A stretch of 21,816 bases of DNA from JBGPGW01 sp041484095 (GCA_041484095.1 JBGPGW010000021.1:1-21816), one strand, 5' to 3'. Positions 6,963 through 15,805 are shown, counted from the stretch's first letter. The notes: generated from the sequence alone by a model not told the origin. Program-made: numbers and translations.

Positions 6963-7631
6963 CTAGAAATCCGGGTTGGCGTAGTGTTTCGAGGGGGGAA
7001 CGCCGGGAATGTGATCCGATAGGATCGCGCGAAAGCTCGGCTGCGACTTGAGCCGCGCATACCAGACGCGCGCCGGCAGGTGATCTTCCCACGGCACATC
7101 GCCGAGATAGTCGATGCAGGACAAATGCGCGCCCGCCGCGATGTCGGCGAGAGAGAAATTCTCGCCCGCCAGCCAGTTGCGCCGCTCGGCCAGGTATCCG
7201 ATGTAGTCGAGATGATAGTGCAGATTGCTCAAGCCCGCCCGGATGGCCGATCCGTCCGGCTGGCCGAGACCAAGAAAACGTTTCAAGAACTTCTCGTCGA
7301 GTACGTTCTTCGAGACTTCACGTCCGAATTTGGTGTCGAACCACGCGACGAGGCGCCGCACTTCCGCCCGCCCATGCGGCGACGTGCCGATCAAGGGCCG
7401 CTCCGGATAGGCCTCGTCCAGATATTCGGCGATGGCGTTCGAATCCGCGATCACGGTCCCATCGGGCTCGACCAGAACGGGAACCGTGCCGGCGGGGTTG
7501 AGGGCGAGAAAGTCCGGCCGGCGCTCCCACACCTTTTCGACCTTCATCGCGAACTCGAGCCGCTTTTCCGCAAGGATGACTCGAACCTTGCGCGAATAGG
7601 GCGACAGCCAGAGATGATAGAGGGTCAGCAT
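6963..7631 (-). CDS. fzlA: FzlA-like glutathione S-transferase-fold protein
   Basis: A 222-residue GST-fold protein. The N-terminal thioredoxin-like domain (1-75) has LTLYHLWLSPYSRKVRVILAEK and NPAGTVPVLV with DSNAIAEYL. The helical domain has VRRLVAWFDTKF (91-102), HLDYIGYLAERRNWLAG and AHLSCIDYLGDVPW, and the tail is IPGVPPSKHYANPDF. From memory, these segments match Caulobacter FzlA (VRRLVAWFDDKF, AHLSCLDYISDVDW, VPGFPPPPHYADLDF), which binds FtsZ filaments and links constriction to septal wall synthesis rather than acting as a GST. The match to the C-terminal tail makes this more specific than a generic GST. The ATG at 7629-7631 matches the family start; a TTG at 7682 preceded by GAGG would add 17 residues. 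It follows gltB by 80 nt in the same direction. Confidence 0.8.
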   Translation of the reverse strand: MLTLYHLWLSPYSRKVRVILAEKRLEFAMKVEKVWERRPDFLALNPAGTVPVLVEPDGTVIADSNAIAEYLDEAYPERPLIGTSPHGRAEVRRLVAWFDTKFGREVSKNVLDEKFLKRFLGLGQPDGSAIRAGLSNLHYHLDYIGYLAERRNWLAGENFSLADIAAGAHLSCIDYLGDVPWEDHLPARVWYARLKSQPSFRAILSDHIPGVPPSKHYANPDF

Positions 7632-7711
7632 CGGTCGCGAGATTAGCGTGCCGGGGTCGGAATCGACAGACGGAGAAGACAACGCGGGGAACCTCGCTGA
7701 CTGAGGATCGA

Positions 7712-10700
7712 TCAGGCGCGCCGGCGCTCGTCCTCGGCGCGGCTCACGGGCTGCTCGAGGCGGCCGATCATTTCGCGCGGAACGACTTGCCAGAAGCGCT
7801 TGCGGGTCTGATCCCAGTCATTGAGGACGGCCGCGGCGAAGGCCGAGCCGGTGCGCGCGGCATGGTCCGCGATCAGAGTCCGGCAAATGCCCTCCCAATA
7901 CGGCATTTCGATGCGCTGGACGACGACGGTCTCCGGGTTGAGGCGGTCGTGGAAATCCCCCGTGACGTCATACACGAAGGCCATGCCGCCGGTCATGCCG
8001 GCGCCGAAATTCTCGCCGACCGGCCCGAGGATCACCACGACACCGCCCGTCATGTATTCGCACCCATTGGCGCCGCAGCCTTCGATGACCGCATGCGCCC
8101 CGGAGTTACGAACGGCGAAGCGTTCGCCCGCCTGGCCCGCGGCATAGAGCCGGCCGGCCGTGGCACCGTAGAGGACGGTGTTGCCGATGATGGTGTTCTC
8201 GTCCGTCCGCAGGAGACTTGCCGTCATGGGGCGGAGCACGATCGTTCCGCCCGAGAGGCCCTTGCCCACATAGTCGTTGGCCTCGCCGAACACTTCGAGC
8301 GTCACGCCCTGGACAAGGAAGGCGCCCAGCGACTGACCGGCCGCGCCCCTCAGCCTCACCGTGATGTGGCCCGGCGGCAATTCCGCCATGCCGAAGCGGC
8401 GCGTGATTTCCGATGAAAGCCGCGTACCGACGGCGCGATGCGTGTTCCGCACCGTATAGGTGAGCTGCATTTTCTCCCCGCCCTCGAGCGCGGGCTGCGC
8501 GTCCTGGATCATTTGCGCATCGAGCGTGTCCGGCACCTCATTGCGGCCCTCGATCGTGCAGTAGCGCGCATATTCGCCCGGATCGGCCTGGGCCAAGAGC
8601 GGATTGAGATCGAGATCGTCGAGATACGTCCCGCCGCGATTGACTTGGAACAGAAGGTCCGTGCGCCCGATAATTTCATTGAGCGAGCGCGCACCGAGCG
8701 ACGCCAAAATCTCGCGCACCTCCTCGGCGACGAAGCTGAACAGATTGACGACCTTCTCCGGCGTGCCCGTGAATTTCGCGCGAAGCTTCGGATCCTGCGT
8801 GCAGATGCCGACCGGGCAGGTGTTCGAGTGGCACTGGCGCACCAAGAGGCAGCCCATGGCGACAAGGCCGGCGGTGCCGATGCCGAACTCCTCGGCGCCC
8901 AGAAGGGCCGCGATCACGACGTCACGGCCGGTCTTGATGCCGCCATCCGTCCTGAGACGGACCCGGTGGCGCAGCCGGTTGAGGGTCAGGACCTGATTCA
9001 CCTCCGACAGCCCGATCTCCCAGGGAATGCCGGCGAACTTGATGGACGACAGCGGGCTGGCCCCCGTTCCCCCGGTGTGCCCGGAGATGAGAATGACGTC
9101 CGCCTTCGCCTTGGCCACGCCGGCCGCGACGGTGCCGATGCCCGAACGCGCAACCAGCTTCACCGACACACGGGCGTCGGGACTCGCCTGCTTGAGGTCG
9201 TAGATGAGCTGCGCCAGGTCTTCGATCGAATAGATGTCGTGATGGGGCGGCGGGGAGATCAGCATGACGCCGGGCGTCGCATGGCGCAGACGCGCGATCT
9301 CTTCGGTTACTTTGAATCCCGGCAGCTGACCGCCCTCGCCGGGCTTCGAGCCCTGCGAGATCTTGATCTCGATTTCGCGGCAGTTGTTGAGATAGGCCGC
9401 GGTCACGCCGAAGCGTCCCGAGGCGACCTGCTTGATCGCCGAATTGGCGTTGTCGCCGTTGGCGCGCGGAAGGAACCGCTCGATTCCCTCCCCGCCTTCG
9501 CCGGAATCGGATTTGGCGCCGATCCGGTTCATCGCGACCGACAGCGTCTCATGCGCTTCGGGACCGAGGGCGCCGAGCGACATGCCCGGCGAGACGAAGC
9601 GCTTGCGGATCTCCGTGATCGATTCGACTTCGTCGACGGAGATGGGCTGACGGTCGGGCGCGAACTCCCAGAGGTCGCGAAGCTGCGTCGGCGGCATCTG
9701 CCGCACGGCAGCGCTGTACTTCTTGTACAAGGAATAGGAATCGGTCGAGACCGCCTCCTGGAGCATGTGGATGAGATGCCCTTCGAAGGCCTGGGTCTCT
9801 CCGCCCCGCCGGTACCGGTAGAACCCGCCGACCGGCAGCGGCGTCGTCTCCGACCCGTAGGCGATGTCGTGAAGTTGCAGCACCTTGTGCTGAATCCCGA
9901 CGAGGCCGATCCCGGAAATGCGCGATGGCATGCCGGGGAAGAATTCGGCGACGAGCGTACGCGAAAGCCCCACGGCCTCGAAATTGTACCCGCCGCGATA
10001 CGAGCTGATCACCGAAATGCCCATCTTGGACATGATCTTGAGCAGACCCTGGTCGACCGCGTTCTTATAGGCGCCAAGGCAATCCTTGAGCGTCCGACGG
10101 GGGAATAGGCCGCGCCTGTGGCGCTCCGCGATCGTCTCTTCGGCGAGATAGGCGTTGACGGTCGTGGCTCCCACGCCGATGAGCACGGCGAAGTAGTGGA
10201 CGTCCATGCACTCGCCCGTGCGCACATTGACCGAGGTGTAGGTCCGCAGATAGCGACGCACGAGATGACTGTGCACCGCGCCAGTCGCCAGGATCATGGG
10301 GATCGGCGCGCGAACGGCCGAGACGGCCTTGTCCGAAAGGATGACGTGCTCGCACCCGCGCTTGACCGCGTCTTCCGCCTCGTGGCGAACTCGATCGAGC
10401 GCTTGCCGCAGGGCGAATTCGCCGCCTTCGACCTCGAACGTGCAATCCACCTCCGCCACCGTGTCACCCATGTAGGTGCGCATCGCCTCGAACTCGACGC
10501 TGGTGAGCACGGGTGATCCGAGCTGGAGGATTCGGACCTGCGATTCGTTCTCCGCCAAAATGTTTCCGAGATTGCCGAGGCGCGTCTTCAGACTCATCAC
10601 GCGGCGCTCGCGCAGGGGGTCGATGGCCGGGTTGGTTACCTGGCTGAAATTCTGGCGGAAGAAATGGTGCAGCCCCCGATAGCGTTCCGAAAGCACCGCC

Positions 10701-12259
10701 AGCGGCGAATGGTCGCCCATCGAGCCGAGCGGCTCCTTGCCGTCCTCCGCCATGGGCTGGAGGATCAGCTCGAGGTCCTCCATGCTCCACCCCGACGCGT
10801 ATTGCCGGCGGCGAAGTTCCTCCGAGCCGAATTCGCGCGGCTCGTCCGCATCGCTCGCGACGAGACTGTCGATCTCGCGAATGTTCTTGATCCAATCGCC
10901 GAATGGCTGCTGGGTGGCCATCCAATCCTTGAGTTCGCGGTCGTGGAACAACTTTCCTTCCGCGAGGTTGACGGCAATCATCTGACCTGGGCCGACCCGA
11001 CCCTTCTCGATGACGTCCACTTCATCGAACCGGACCATGCCGGTCTCGGACCCCACCACGAGCAGCCCATCGCGCGTCAGCGTGTAGCGGAGCGGCCGGA
11101 GCCCATTGCGATCCATGCCGGCCAGCGCCCAGACGCCGCCATAGGCGGCGATCGCCGCCGGACCGTCCCACGGCTCCATGACGGCGTTCGAATAGGCGTA
11201 GAGTTGCTTGTGCGCCGCGGGGATCGGCGAGTCCGTGGACCAGGCCTCCGGCATGAGCATGGTCTTGACCAGCGGGAGCGTGCGCAGCGAGCGCGCCATG
11301 ACCTCGAACACGGCGTCGAGCGCCGCCGAGTCGGAGCTTCCCGGCTGGATCAGCGGCTTCAGATCCTCCATGTATTTGCCGAAAAACTCGTGCGCCATGC
11401 GCGGCTCGTGGGCCTTCATCCAATTGATGTTGCCCAAGAGCGTATTGATCTCGCCGTTGTGCGCGATCACGCGGAAAGGCTGCGCCAGGTGCCATGTCGG
11501 AAACGTGTTGGTCGAATAGCGCTGGTGATAGATGGCGAAGTTGGAGACGAACCGCTCGTCGGCCAGATCGGGGTAGAACGCCGTCAACTGCTCGGCCAGG
11601 AACATGCCCTTGTAAATGACGGATCGGCACGACAGCGAGCAGATGTAGAACTCTTTGATGTTCTCCTGCAGAACCGCTTTCTCGATGCGCCGGCGAATGA
11701 TGTAGAGATCGCGTTCGAACAGCCGGTCCGATACGCCGCGGCTGTTGTAAATGATGATTTGCTCGATCTCGGGCCGCGTCGCGTTGGCCTTCTCGCCGAT
11801 CACGGATACGTTGATCGGCACCTGACGCCAGCCATGGATGCGATAGCCGAAATTGAGAATTTCGGCCTCGACGATGCAGCGGCAGCGCTCCTGCGCCGCG
11901 AGATCGATGCGCGGCAGGAACACCATGCCGATCGCCAGGCGTCCGTCGCGCGGCTCGTGCCCCATGCGGCGCACGTGCTCCTTGAAGAAGTCCTGGGGGA
12001 TCTGGACGTGGATTCCGGCGCCATCGCCTGTCTTGCCGTCCGCATCGACCGCACCGCGATGCCAGATGCACTTCAACGCGTTGATGGCCGATTCGACCAC
12101 CGCCCGCCGCGGCTTGCCATCGACCGCCGCCACGAGGCCGACGCCGCAGGCATCGTGCTCGTCGGCCGGATCATAAAGGCCGCGAGTCTCCAGGCGATCG
12201 GCGTTCGCGCGCCACTCGCGGCAGAACCGCTCTCCTTCGTTCGGCTTGTTCGCGCTCAT
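7712..12259 (-). CDS. gltB: Glutamate synthase (NADPH) large subunit
   Basis: A 1515-residue alpha subunit of glutamate synthase, which with GltD converts glutamine and 2-oxoglutarate to two glutamates. The class-II amidotransferase domain is N-terminal; DEHDACGVGLVA gives Cys38 as the nucleophile exposed after removal of a 37-residue propeptide, as in Azospirillum. The central domain and the FMN-binding synthase barrel follow (GIERFLPRANGDNANSAIKQ, KPGEGGQLPG, ISPPPHHDIYSIEDLAQLIYDLKQ). The 3Fe-4S cysteines are Cys1137, Cys1143 and Cys1148 in GCLLVRQCHSNTCPVGIC, with the expected spacing. The C-terminal GXGXG beta-helix holds GANGCEYMTGGVVVILG. ATG 12257-12259 has GAGGGGGG eight bases upstream. 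The longer open frame to 12394 overlaps gltD and is not used. It lies 13 nt after gltD. Confidence 0.98.
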   Translation of the reverse strand: MSANKPNEGERFCREWRANADRLETRGLYDPADEHDACGVGLVAAVDGKPRRAVVESAINALKCIWHRGAVDADGKTGDGAGIHVQIPQDFFKEHVRRMGHEPRDGRLAIGMVFLPRIDLAAQERCRCIVEAEILNFGYRIHGWRQVPINVSVIGEKANATRPEIEQIIIYNSRGVSDRLFERDLYIIRRRIEKAVLQENIKEFYICSLSCRSVIYKGMFLAEQLTAFYPDLADERFVSNFAIYHQRYSTNTFPTWHLAQPFRVIAHNGEINTLLGNINWMKAHEPRMAHEFFGKYMEDLKPLIQPGSSDSAALDAVFEVMARSLRTLPLVKTMLMPEAWSTDSPIPAAHKQLYAYSNAVMEPWDGPAAIAAYGGVWALAGMDRNGLRPLRYTLTRDGLLVVGSETGMVRFDEVDVIEKGRVGPGQMIAVNLAEGKLFHDRELKDWMATQQPFGDWIKNIREIDSLVASDADEPREFGSEELRRRQYASGWSMEDLELILQPMAEDGKEPLGSMGDHSPLAVLSERYRGLHHFFRQNFSQVTNPAIDPLRERRVMSLKTRLGNLGNILAENESQVRILQLGSPVLTSVEFEAMRTYMGDTVAEVDCTFEVEGGEFALRQALDRVRHEAEDAVKRGCEHVILSDKAVSAVRAPIPMILATGAVHSHLVRRYLRTYTSVNVRTGECMDVHYFAVLIGVGATTVNAYLAEETIAERHRRGLFPRRTLKDCLGAYKNAVDQGLLKIMSKMGISVISSYRGGYNFEAVGLSRTLVAEFFPGMPSRISGIGLVGIQHKVLQLHDIAYGSETTPLPVGGFYRYRRGGETQAFEGHLIHMLQEAVSTDSYSLYKKYSAAVRQMPPTQLRDLWEFAPDRQPISVDEVESITEIRKRFVSPGMSLGALGPEAHETLSVAMNRIGAKSDSGEGGEGIERFLPRANGDNANSAIKQVASGRFGVTAAYLNNCREIEIKISQGSKPGEGGQLPGFKVTEEIARLRHATPGVMLISPPPHHDIYSIEDLAQLIYDLKQASPDARVSVKLVARSGIGTVAAGVAKAKADVILISGHTGGTGASPLSSIKFAGIPWEIGLSEVNQVLTLNRLRHRVRLRTDGGIKTGRDVVIAALLGAEEFGIGTAGLVAMGCLLVRQCHSNTCPVGICTQDPKLRAKFTGTPEKVVNLFSFVAEEVREILASLGARSLNEIIGRTDLLFQVNRGGTYLDDLDLNPLLAQADPGEYARYCTIEGRNEVPDTLDAQMIQDAQPALEGGEKMQLTYTVRNTHRAVGTRLSSEITRRFGMAELPPGHITVRLRGAAGQSLGAFLVQGVTLEVFGEANDYVGKGLSGGTIVLRPMTASLLRTDENTIIGNTVLYGATAGRLYAAGQAGERFAVRNSGAHAVIEGCGANGCEYMTGGVVVILGPVGENFGAGMTGGMAFVYDVTGDFHDRLNPETVVVQRIEMPYWEGICRTLIADHAARTGSAFAAAVLNDWDQTRKRFWQVVPREMIGRLEQPVSRAEDERRRA

Positions 12260-12272
12260 CGCCAGACCCCCC

Positions 12273-13730
12273 TCAGGCCACCGCGCGCGCCGCATCACCG
12301 GCGGCGCGACCTTCGGCCTTGGCCGCGAGGTACGCATGAATCCCTTCGGCCGCATCGCGCCCGTCACGGATCGCCCAGACGACGAGCGACGCACCGCGCA
12401 CGATGTCGCCCGCGGCGAACACCCCGTCGAGATTCGTCATCATGCTCTGATAGTCAATGCGAATGGTTCCCCGCCGCGTGACGGCAAGTTCGGGACGGCC
12501 GAACAGGCGGCGCAAATCTTCCGCCTCGAATCCAAGCGCCTTGATGACGAGATCCGCGGCAACGTTGAACTGCGATCCTTCGATCGGGACAGGCGGCTGC
12601 CGTCCGGATGCGTCGGCGACCGCGAGATGCGTGCGATGGGCCCGCACCGCGCTCACTGCCCTGTCCCCGAGCACCGCCTCGGGCTGGGAGAGCCATACGA
12701 AATCGACGCCCTCCTCTTCCGCATGGCGGACCTCCCGCTGCGAGCCCGGCATGTTCGCCCGGTCGCGCCGATAGAGACAACGCACGGAGATCGCGCCCTG
12801 CCGCACCGCCGTTCGCACGCAGTCCATGGCCGTGTCGCCGCCGCCGATCACGACGATTCGCTTTCCCTCCGCATTGAGTGTGCCGTCGTCGAATGCCGGA
12901 ACGGAGTCACCGAGCCCCTTGCGATTCGATGCGACGAGATAATCAAGCGCCTGAATGATGTTGGCGAGACCGGCGCCTGGAACCGTCAGTTCGTGCGCCT
13001 TATAGACTCCCGTCGCGACCAGGACGGCATCGTGCCTGTTGCGCACTTCGTCGAAGCCGATCTTGCCCCCGACATCGGCGCCGCGATGAAAGACGACGCC
13101 CGCTCGTTCGAGAAGATCGACGCGCCTGGCGACAACGTCCTTCTCGAGCTTGAAGCTGGGAATGCCATAGACGAGCAAGCCTCCGGCCCGGTCATGCCGA
13201 TCATAAATCGCGACCTGGTAGCCGCGCCGGCGCAGCTGCTCTGCCGCGGCAAGCCCTGCCGGACCCGCGCCGATGATCCCGACCGACTGTCCGAGCTCGC
13301 GCGCAGGCGCTGGTGACTTGACCCAACCGGACTGCCAGGCGGTTTCGGTGATGAAGTTTTCGATCGCACCGATCGTGACGGTGCCGTGGCCCGAGCGCTC
13401 GATAACGCAATTGCCTTCGCACAACCGGTCCTGCGGACAGATACGTCCGCAGATTTCCGGCATATTGTTCGTGGCCGATGCGACCTCGTATGCCTCTTCG
13501 AGGCGCCCCGATGCCGCCAGCATCAGCCAATCCGGAATGCTGTTATGCAGCGGACAATGGTTCTGGCAGAACGGAATGCCGCACTGTGAGCAGCGTGCCG
13601 CCTGCTCGGCCGCGCGCGCGGAATCGAATTGTTCGAATATTTCGCGGAAATCGGCACGGCGCAGCGATGCATCCCGCTTGTCCGGCGTGGCCCGTGGCTG
13701 ATCGACAAATTTGAGCATGCCTGACGACAT
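12273..13730 (-). CDS. gltD: Glutamate synthase (NADPH) small subunit
   Basis: A 485-residue beta subunit that takes electrons from NADPH through FAD and passes them via [4Fe-4S] clusters to GltB. Cys47, Cys50, Cys55 and Cys59 (CSQCGIPFCQNHCP) and Cys94, Cys98, Cys104 and Cys108 (CGRICPQDRLCEGNC) are the cluster ligands. IIGAGPAGLAAAEQL (152-166) binds the FAD ADP moiety, VVIGGGDTAMDCVRTA (293-308) binds NADPH, and DGVFAAGDIVRGASLVVWAIRDGRDAA (435-461) is the second FAD motif. I chose ATG 13728-13730 (MSSGMLKFVDQPR), preceded by GGGA; Met5 at 13718 is an alternative, and the longer open frame starts at an upstream codon with no support. gltD is first in the gltD-gltB unit, a gene order that I recall from Azospirillum. 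Confidence 0.97.
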   Translation of the reverse strand: MSSGMLKFVDQPRATPDKRDASLRRADFREIFEQFDSARAAEQAARCSQCGIPFCQNHCPLHNSIPDWLMLAASGRLEEAYEVASATNNMPEICGRICPQDRLCEGNCVIERSGHGTVTIGAIENFITETAWQSGWVKSPAPARELGQSVGIIGAGPAGLAAAEQLRRRGYQVAIYDRHDRAGGLLVYGIPSFKLEKDVVARRVDLLERAGVVFHRGADVGGKIGFDEVRNRHDAVLVATGVYKAHELTVPGAGLANIIQALDYLVASNRKGLGDSVPAFDDGTLNAEGKRIVVIGGGDTAMDCVRTAVRQGAISVRCLYRRDRANMPGSQREVRHAEEEGVDFVWLSQPEAVLGDRAVSAVRAHRTHLAVADASGRQPPVPIEGSQFNVAADLVIKALGFEAEDLRRLFGRPELAVTRRGTIRIDYQSMMTNLDGVFAAGDIVRGASLVVWAIRDGRDAAEGIHAYLAAKAEGRAAGDAARAVA

Positions 13731-13784
13731 TTGGATCCCGCCCGCCCCACTCCATGCTGCAGCGCAAAACAATCGCACAAGTTA

Positions 13785-13806
13785 CGCGATTCATCGACGA
13801 TTCGCG
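13785..13806. promoter_or_regulatory. 22-bp near-perfect palindrome upstream of gltD
   Basis: The two 11-bp halves meet between 13795 and 13796; 9 of 11 base pairs match, and the outer CGCGA and TCGCG arms are perfect. It lies 55 bp upstream of the gltD start in the 219-bp region between gltD and the divergent UppP-like gene. A dimeric regulator could bind here and act on either gene. The palindrome is seen; the operator role is inferred. Confidence 0.35.
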
Positions 13807-13807
13807 A

Positions 13808-13821
13808 GCAAAAATCGGACC
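13808..13821 (-). promoter_or_regulatory. Weak sigma-54-like -24/-12 element upstream of gltD
   Basis: On the minus strand GGTCCGATTTTTGC has GG and GC separated by exactly 10 bases, with TTGC intact at -12. The -24 half is CGGTCC rather than TGGCAC, so the match is partial. It is oriented toward gltD, about 78 nt from its start, and sits beside the palindrome. A chance match is quite possible. Confidence 0.2.
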
Positions 13822-13949
13822 GTTGCGCGACCCCGTTCAATACCGTTAACGATGCGCGGACGATTCTGTCGATCGCCACGCTGACGATTTGGCAGATGGC
13901 CACCATCGCGGCCTGATATATGCTCGATGGGTGTTTTTGGGGGGTTTCC

Positions 13950-14744
13950 TTGAGCCTGGATGAGATCGTCATCCTGGCCCTCGTCCAGGGGTTTAGCGCG
14001 GTCCTGCCGATTAGCGCCTGGGCTCACGTCCTCGTCATCAAGGATGTGTTGGGCTGGTTCGATCCGACGCCGCAAATCATGTTTGCGGCGCATACGGGCA
14101 CCTTGCTCGCCACCCTCCTCTATCTCTGGCGGGAAATCTGGCAGATCGCCCGCGGTCTCGTCCTGTGGCGTAAGCGCCAACGGGATCGGGGGCGGCAGCT
14201 CGCCGTTAATCTCGCCGTCGCCAGCGTACCGATCCTGGGCGGCGGTTTCTTTTCGAGCTGGCTTTTGGGCGCGCTCGCACCCGATCTCGTCGTCGTTGCG
14301 GGATTGTCGATCGGGTGCGGCATTCTTTTCTTCGTCATCGACATGCTCGGCATGACGATCCGCCGCATCGAGCACATGACAGCCCCGGGTGCCTTGGCGC
14401 TCGGCATTGCGGGCGCTGTCGCTCTCATTCCCGGCGCAAGCCGGGTCGGAATGGTGGTCCTCGCGGCTCGACTGCTGGGCTATGAGCGGATGGACGCCGC
14501 GCGCGTCGGCTTCATGCTGTCGGTACCGATCATGTTTGCGTCGAGCCCGTTCGGACTGAGCGCGATCGGATCGGATGCTTCCTTCCTGGATCCCTACGTC
14601 CTCGCCGCCGCGGGAATCGCCGGTCTTGCGAGCTATGTGGGAATCGCCAGCATGATGCGCTGGATCAGCCGTGAGCGCTTCACGGCGTTCGCCGCATACC
14701 GCATCGGTTTCGGCGCCCTGCTCCTCTACTGGCTCTACGGCTGA
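13950..14744 (+). CDS. UppP/BacA-family membrane protein with degenerate active site
   Basis: A 264-residue polytopic inner-membrane protein of the undecaprenyl-diphosphatase (UppP/BacA) family, with about seven or eight hydrophobic segments. The family motif, EGLTEFLPVSSTGH in E. coli, is here QGFSAVLPISAWAH (13-26). The second catalytic Glu (E21) is Ala17, and S27 and T28 are Ala23 and Trp24. His26 is kept, and Arg165 in PGASRVGM matches the conserved Arg of PGxSRSG, though the following Ser is Val. Phosphatase activity is therefore doubtful; a lipid-carrier transport or regulatory role is possible. I chose TTG 13950, preceded by a G-rich run, because MSLDEIVILALVQG then aligns with the family N-terminus. 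ATG 13920 would add 10 residues and lacks a ribosome site. It is divergent from gltD and convergent with the NDUFA9-like gene. Confidence 0.82.
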   Translation: MSLDEIVILALVQGFSAVLPISAWAHVLVIKDVLGWFDPTPQIMFAAHTGTLLATLLYLWREIWQIARGLVLWRKRQRDRGRQLAVNLAVASVPILGGGFFSSWLLGALAPDLVVVAGLSIGCGILFFVIDMLGMTIRRIEHMTAPGALALGIAGAVALIPGASRVGMVVLAARLLGYERMDAARVGFMLSVPIMFASSPFGLSAIGSDASFLDPYVLAAAGIAGLASYVGIASMMRWISRERFTAFAAYRIGFGALLLYWLYG

Positions 14745-14759
14745 ACGGACCGCCTGCGG

Positions 14760-15755
14760 CTAGGCGCTGAATCGCCCGCGCGCGCGATGGCGGTCCATGT
14801 ATGTCGGCAGCACCGCCTCGATCGCGGTCGGTGTGATGCCGAGCGCCTTGAGATCAAGGGCTTTTCCGCTAACCACGTTATCCGCCCGCAGCAGCTTGGC
14901 CTGGTCGCGCGTGAGAGGCGGGACCGGAAGCAGCCCGAGGATCGCGCCTTGGAGGTCGGCCACACAGAAGGGCAGCGGAACCAGGCATCGGCGCCGCCGC
15001 GTCTCCGCTAGAACGCGTTCCATCAGCTGCTTGAACGAATAGACACGCGGCCCGCCGAGCTCGTACACGCGACCGGCCGTTGCGGGATCGTCGAGGGCCG
15101 AGAGAATGGCCTCGGCCACGTCGCCGACATATACCGGCTGCATCTTGGTGCCGCCCTTGCCCCACCAGTCGATCGTCATGCGGCCCTTGGGCCCGCGGAC
15201 CACACGCGGCGAGCAGCCAAAGACCGGCAGCGCCGGCAGCAGGCGGGCAAGTGCCGCGAACCGATTAAGGAAGTTGTCCTCCGGTCCAAAGACGACGCTC
15301 GGACGCAGGATCGTGGCCGACGGGAAAGCCCCGAGAACCGCGGCCTCCCCTTCCGCCTTCGATCGTGCATAGGCCGACGGCGAGGCCCGATCGGCCCCGA
15401 GCGCCGAGACGTGGATGAGCCGTCTCGCGCCAGCGGCGGCGGCCGCCGTCGCAACGCCCCCTGCCCCCTCGACATGGATATCGCGAAACCGTTGCCGTCC
15501 CCGTTCGTACAGAATTCCGACCAAATTGATGACCGCCTCGGCCCCAGAGACCGCTGCGGCGACGTCTTTGGGGTCGCGGATATCCGCGTGCCAAGGCACG
15601 ATCTGTCCCACATCGCCCATGGGGCGAAGGAAACCTGCCGATTCGATATCCCGCACTGCGACACGAACGGTCGCCCCAGTCTTGGCGAGCCGTCGTATCA
15701 AATGGCGGCCGATGAAACCCGAGCCGCCAAACACGGTAATTCGACGATAGCTCAA
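14760..15755 (-). CDS. Complex I NDUFA9-subunit-like NAD(P)-binding protein
   Basis: A 331-residue atypical SDR of the NDUFA9 family, an accessory subunit tied to NADH:ubiquinone oxidoreductase in mitochondria and found as a stand-alone gene in alphaproteobacteria. ITVFGGSGFIGRHLIRRL (6-23) is the dinucleotide-binding motif. VINLVGILYERGRQRFRDIHVEG (75-97), HVSALGADRASPSAYARSKAEGE (115-137, with Tyr129 and Lys133) and MQPVYVGDVAEAIL (205-218) are family segments. Residues 181-200 (CSPRVVRGPKGRMTIDWWGK) look like an insertion before GGTKMQPVYVGD compared with the form I remember. It starts with TTG at 15753-15755, preceded by GGGAGGGGG. No complex I genes lie in the window. It ends 15 nt from the convergent UppP-like gene. 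Confidence 0.85.
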   Translation of the reverse strand: MSYRRITVFGGSGFIGRHLIRRLAKTGATVRVAVRDIESAGFLRPMGDVGQIVPWHADIRDPKDVAAAVSGAEAVINLVGILYERGRQRFRDIHVEGAGGVATAAAAAGARRLIHVSALGADRASPSAYARSKAEGEAAVLGAFPSATILRPSVVFGPEDNFLNRFAALARLLPALPVFGCSPRVVRGPKGRMTIDWWGKGGTKMQPVYVGDVAEAILSALDDPATAGRVYELGGPRVYSFKQLMERVLAETRRRRCLVPLPFCVADLQGAILGLLPVPPLTRDQAKLLRADNVVSGKALDLKALGITPTAIEAVLPTYMDRHRARGRFSA

Positions 15756-15805
15756 CGCCCCCTCCCGCGGTCACGCCGATTGCCGATCCCGAGCCCGGCG
15801 ACGCG

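Noticed and set aside
8438..10108. 556-codon open frame antisense to gltB
   Set aside because: Same reason: a compositional shadow of gltB with no recognisable motif, ribosome site or promoter.
10664..12481. 605-codon open frame on the plus strand, antisense to gltB
   Set aside because: gltB is unmistakable on the other strand. The antisense translation is rich in Arg, Asp, His and Ala with no domain, as expected from GC-rich codon bias.
13731..13916. 61-codon plus-strand open frame upstream of the UppP-like gene
   Set aside because: TTG start with no ribosome site and a composition unlike a protein; it overlaps the likely gltD control region.
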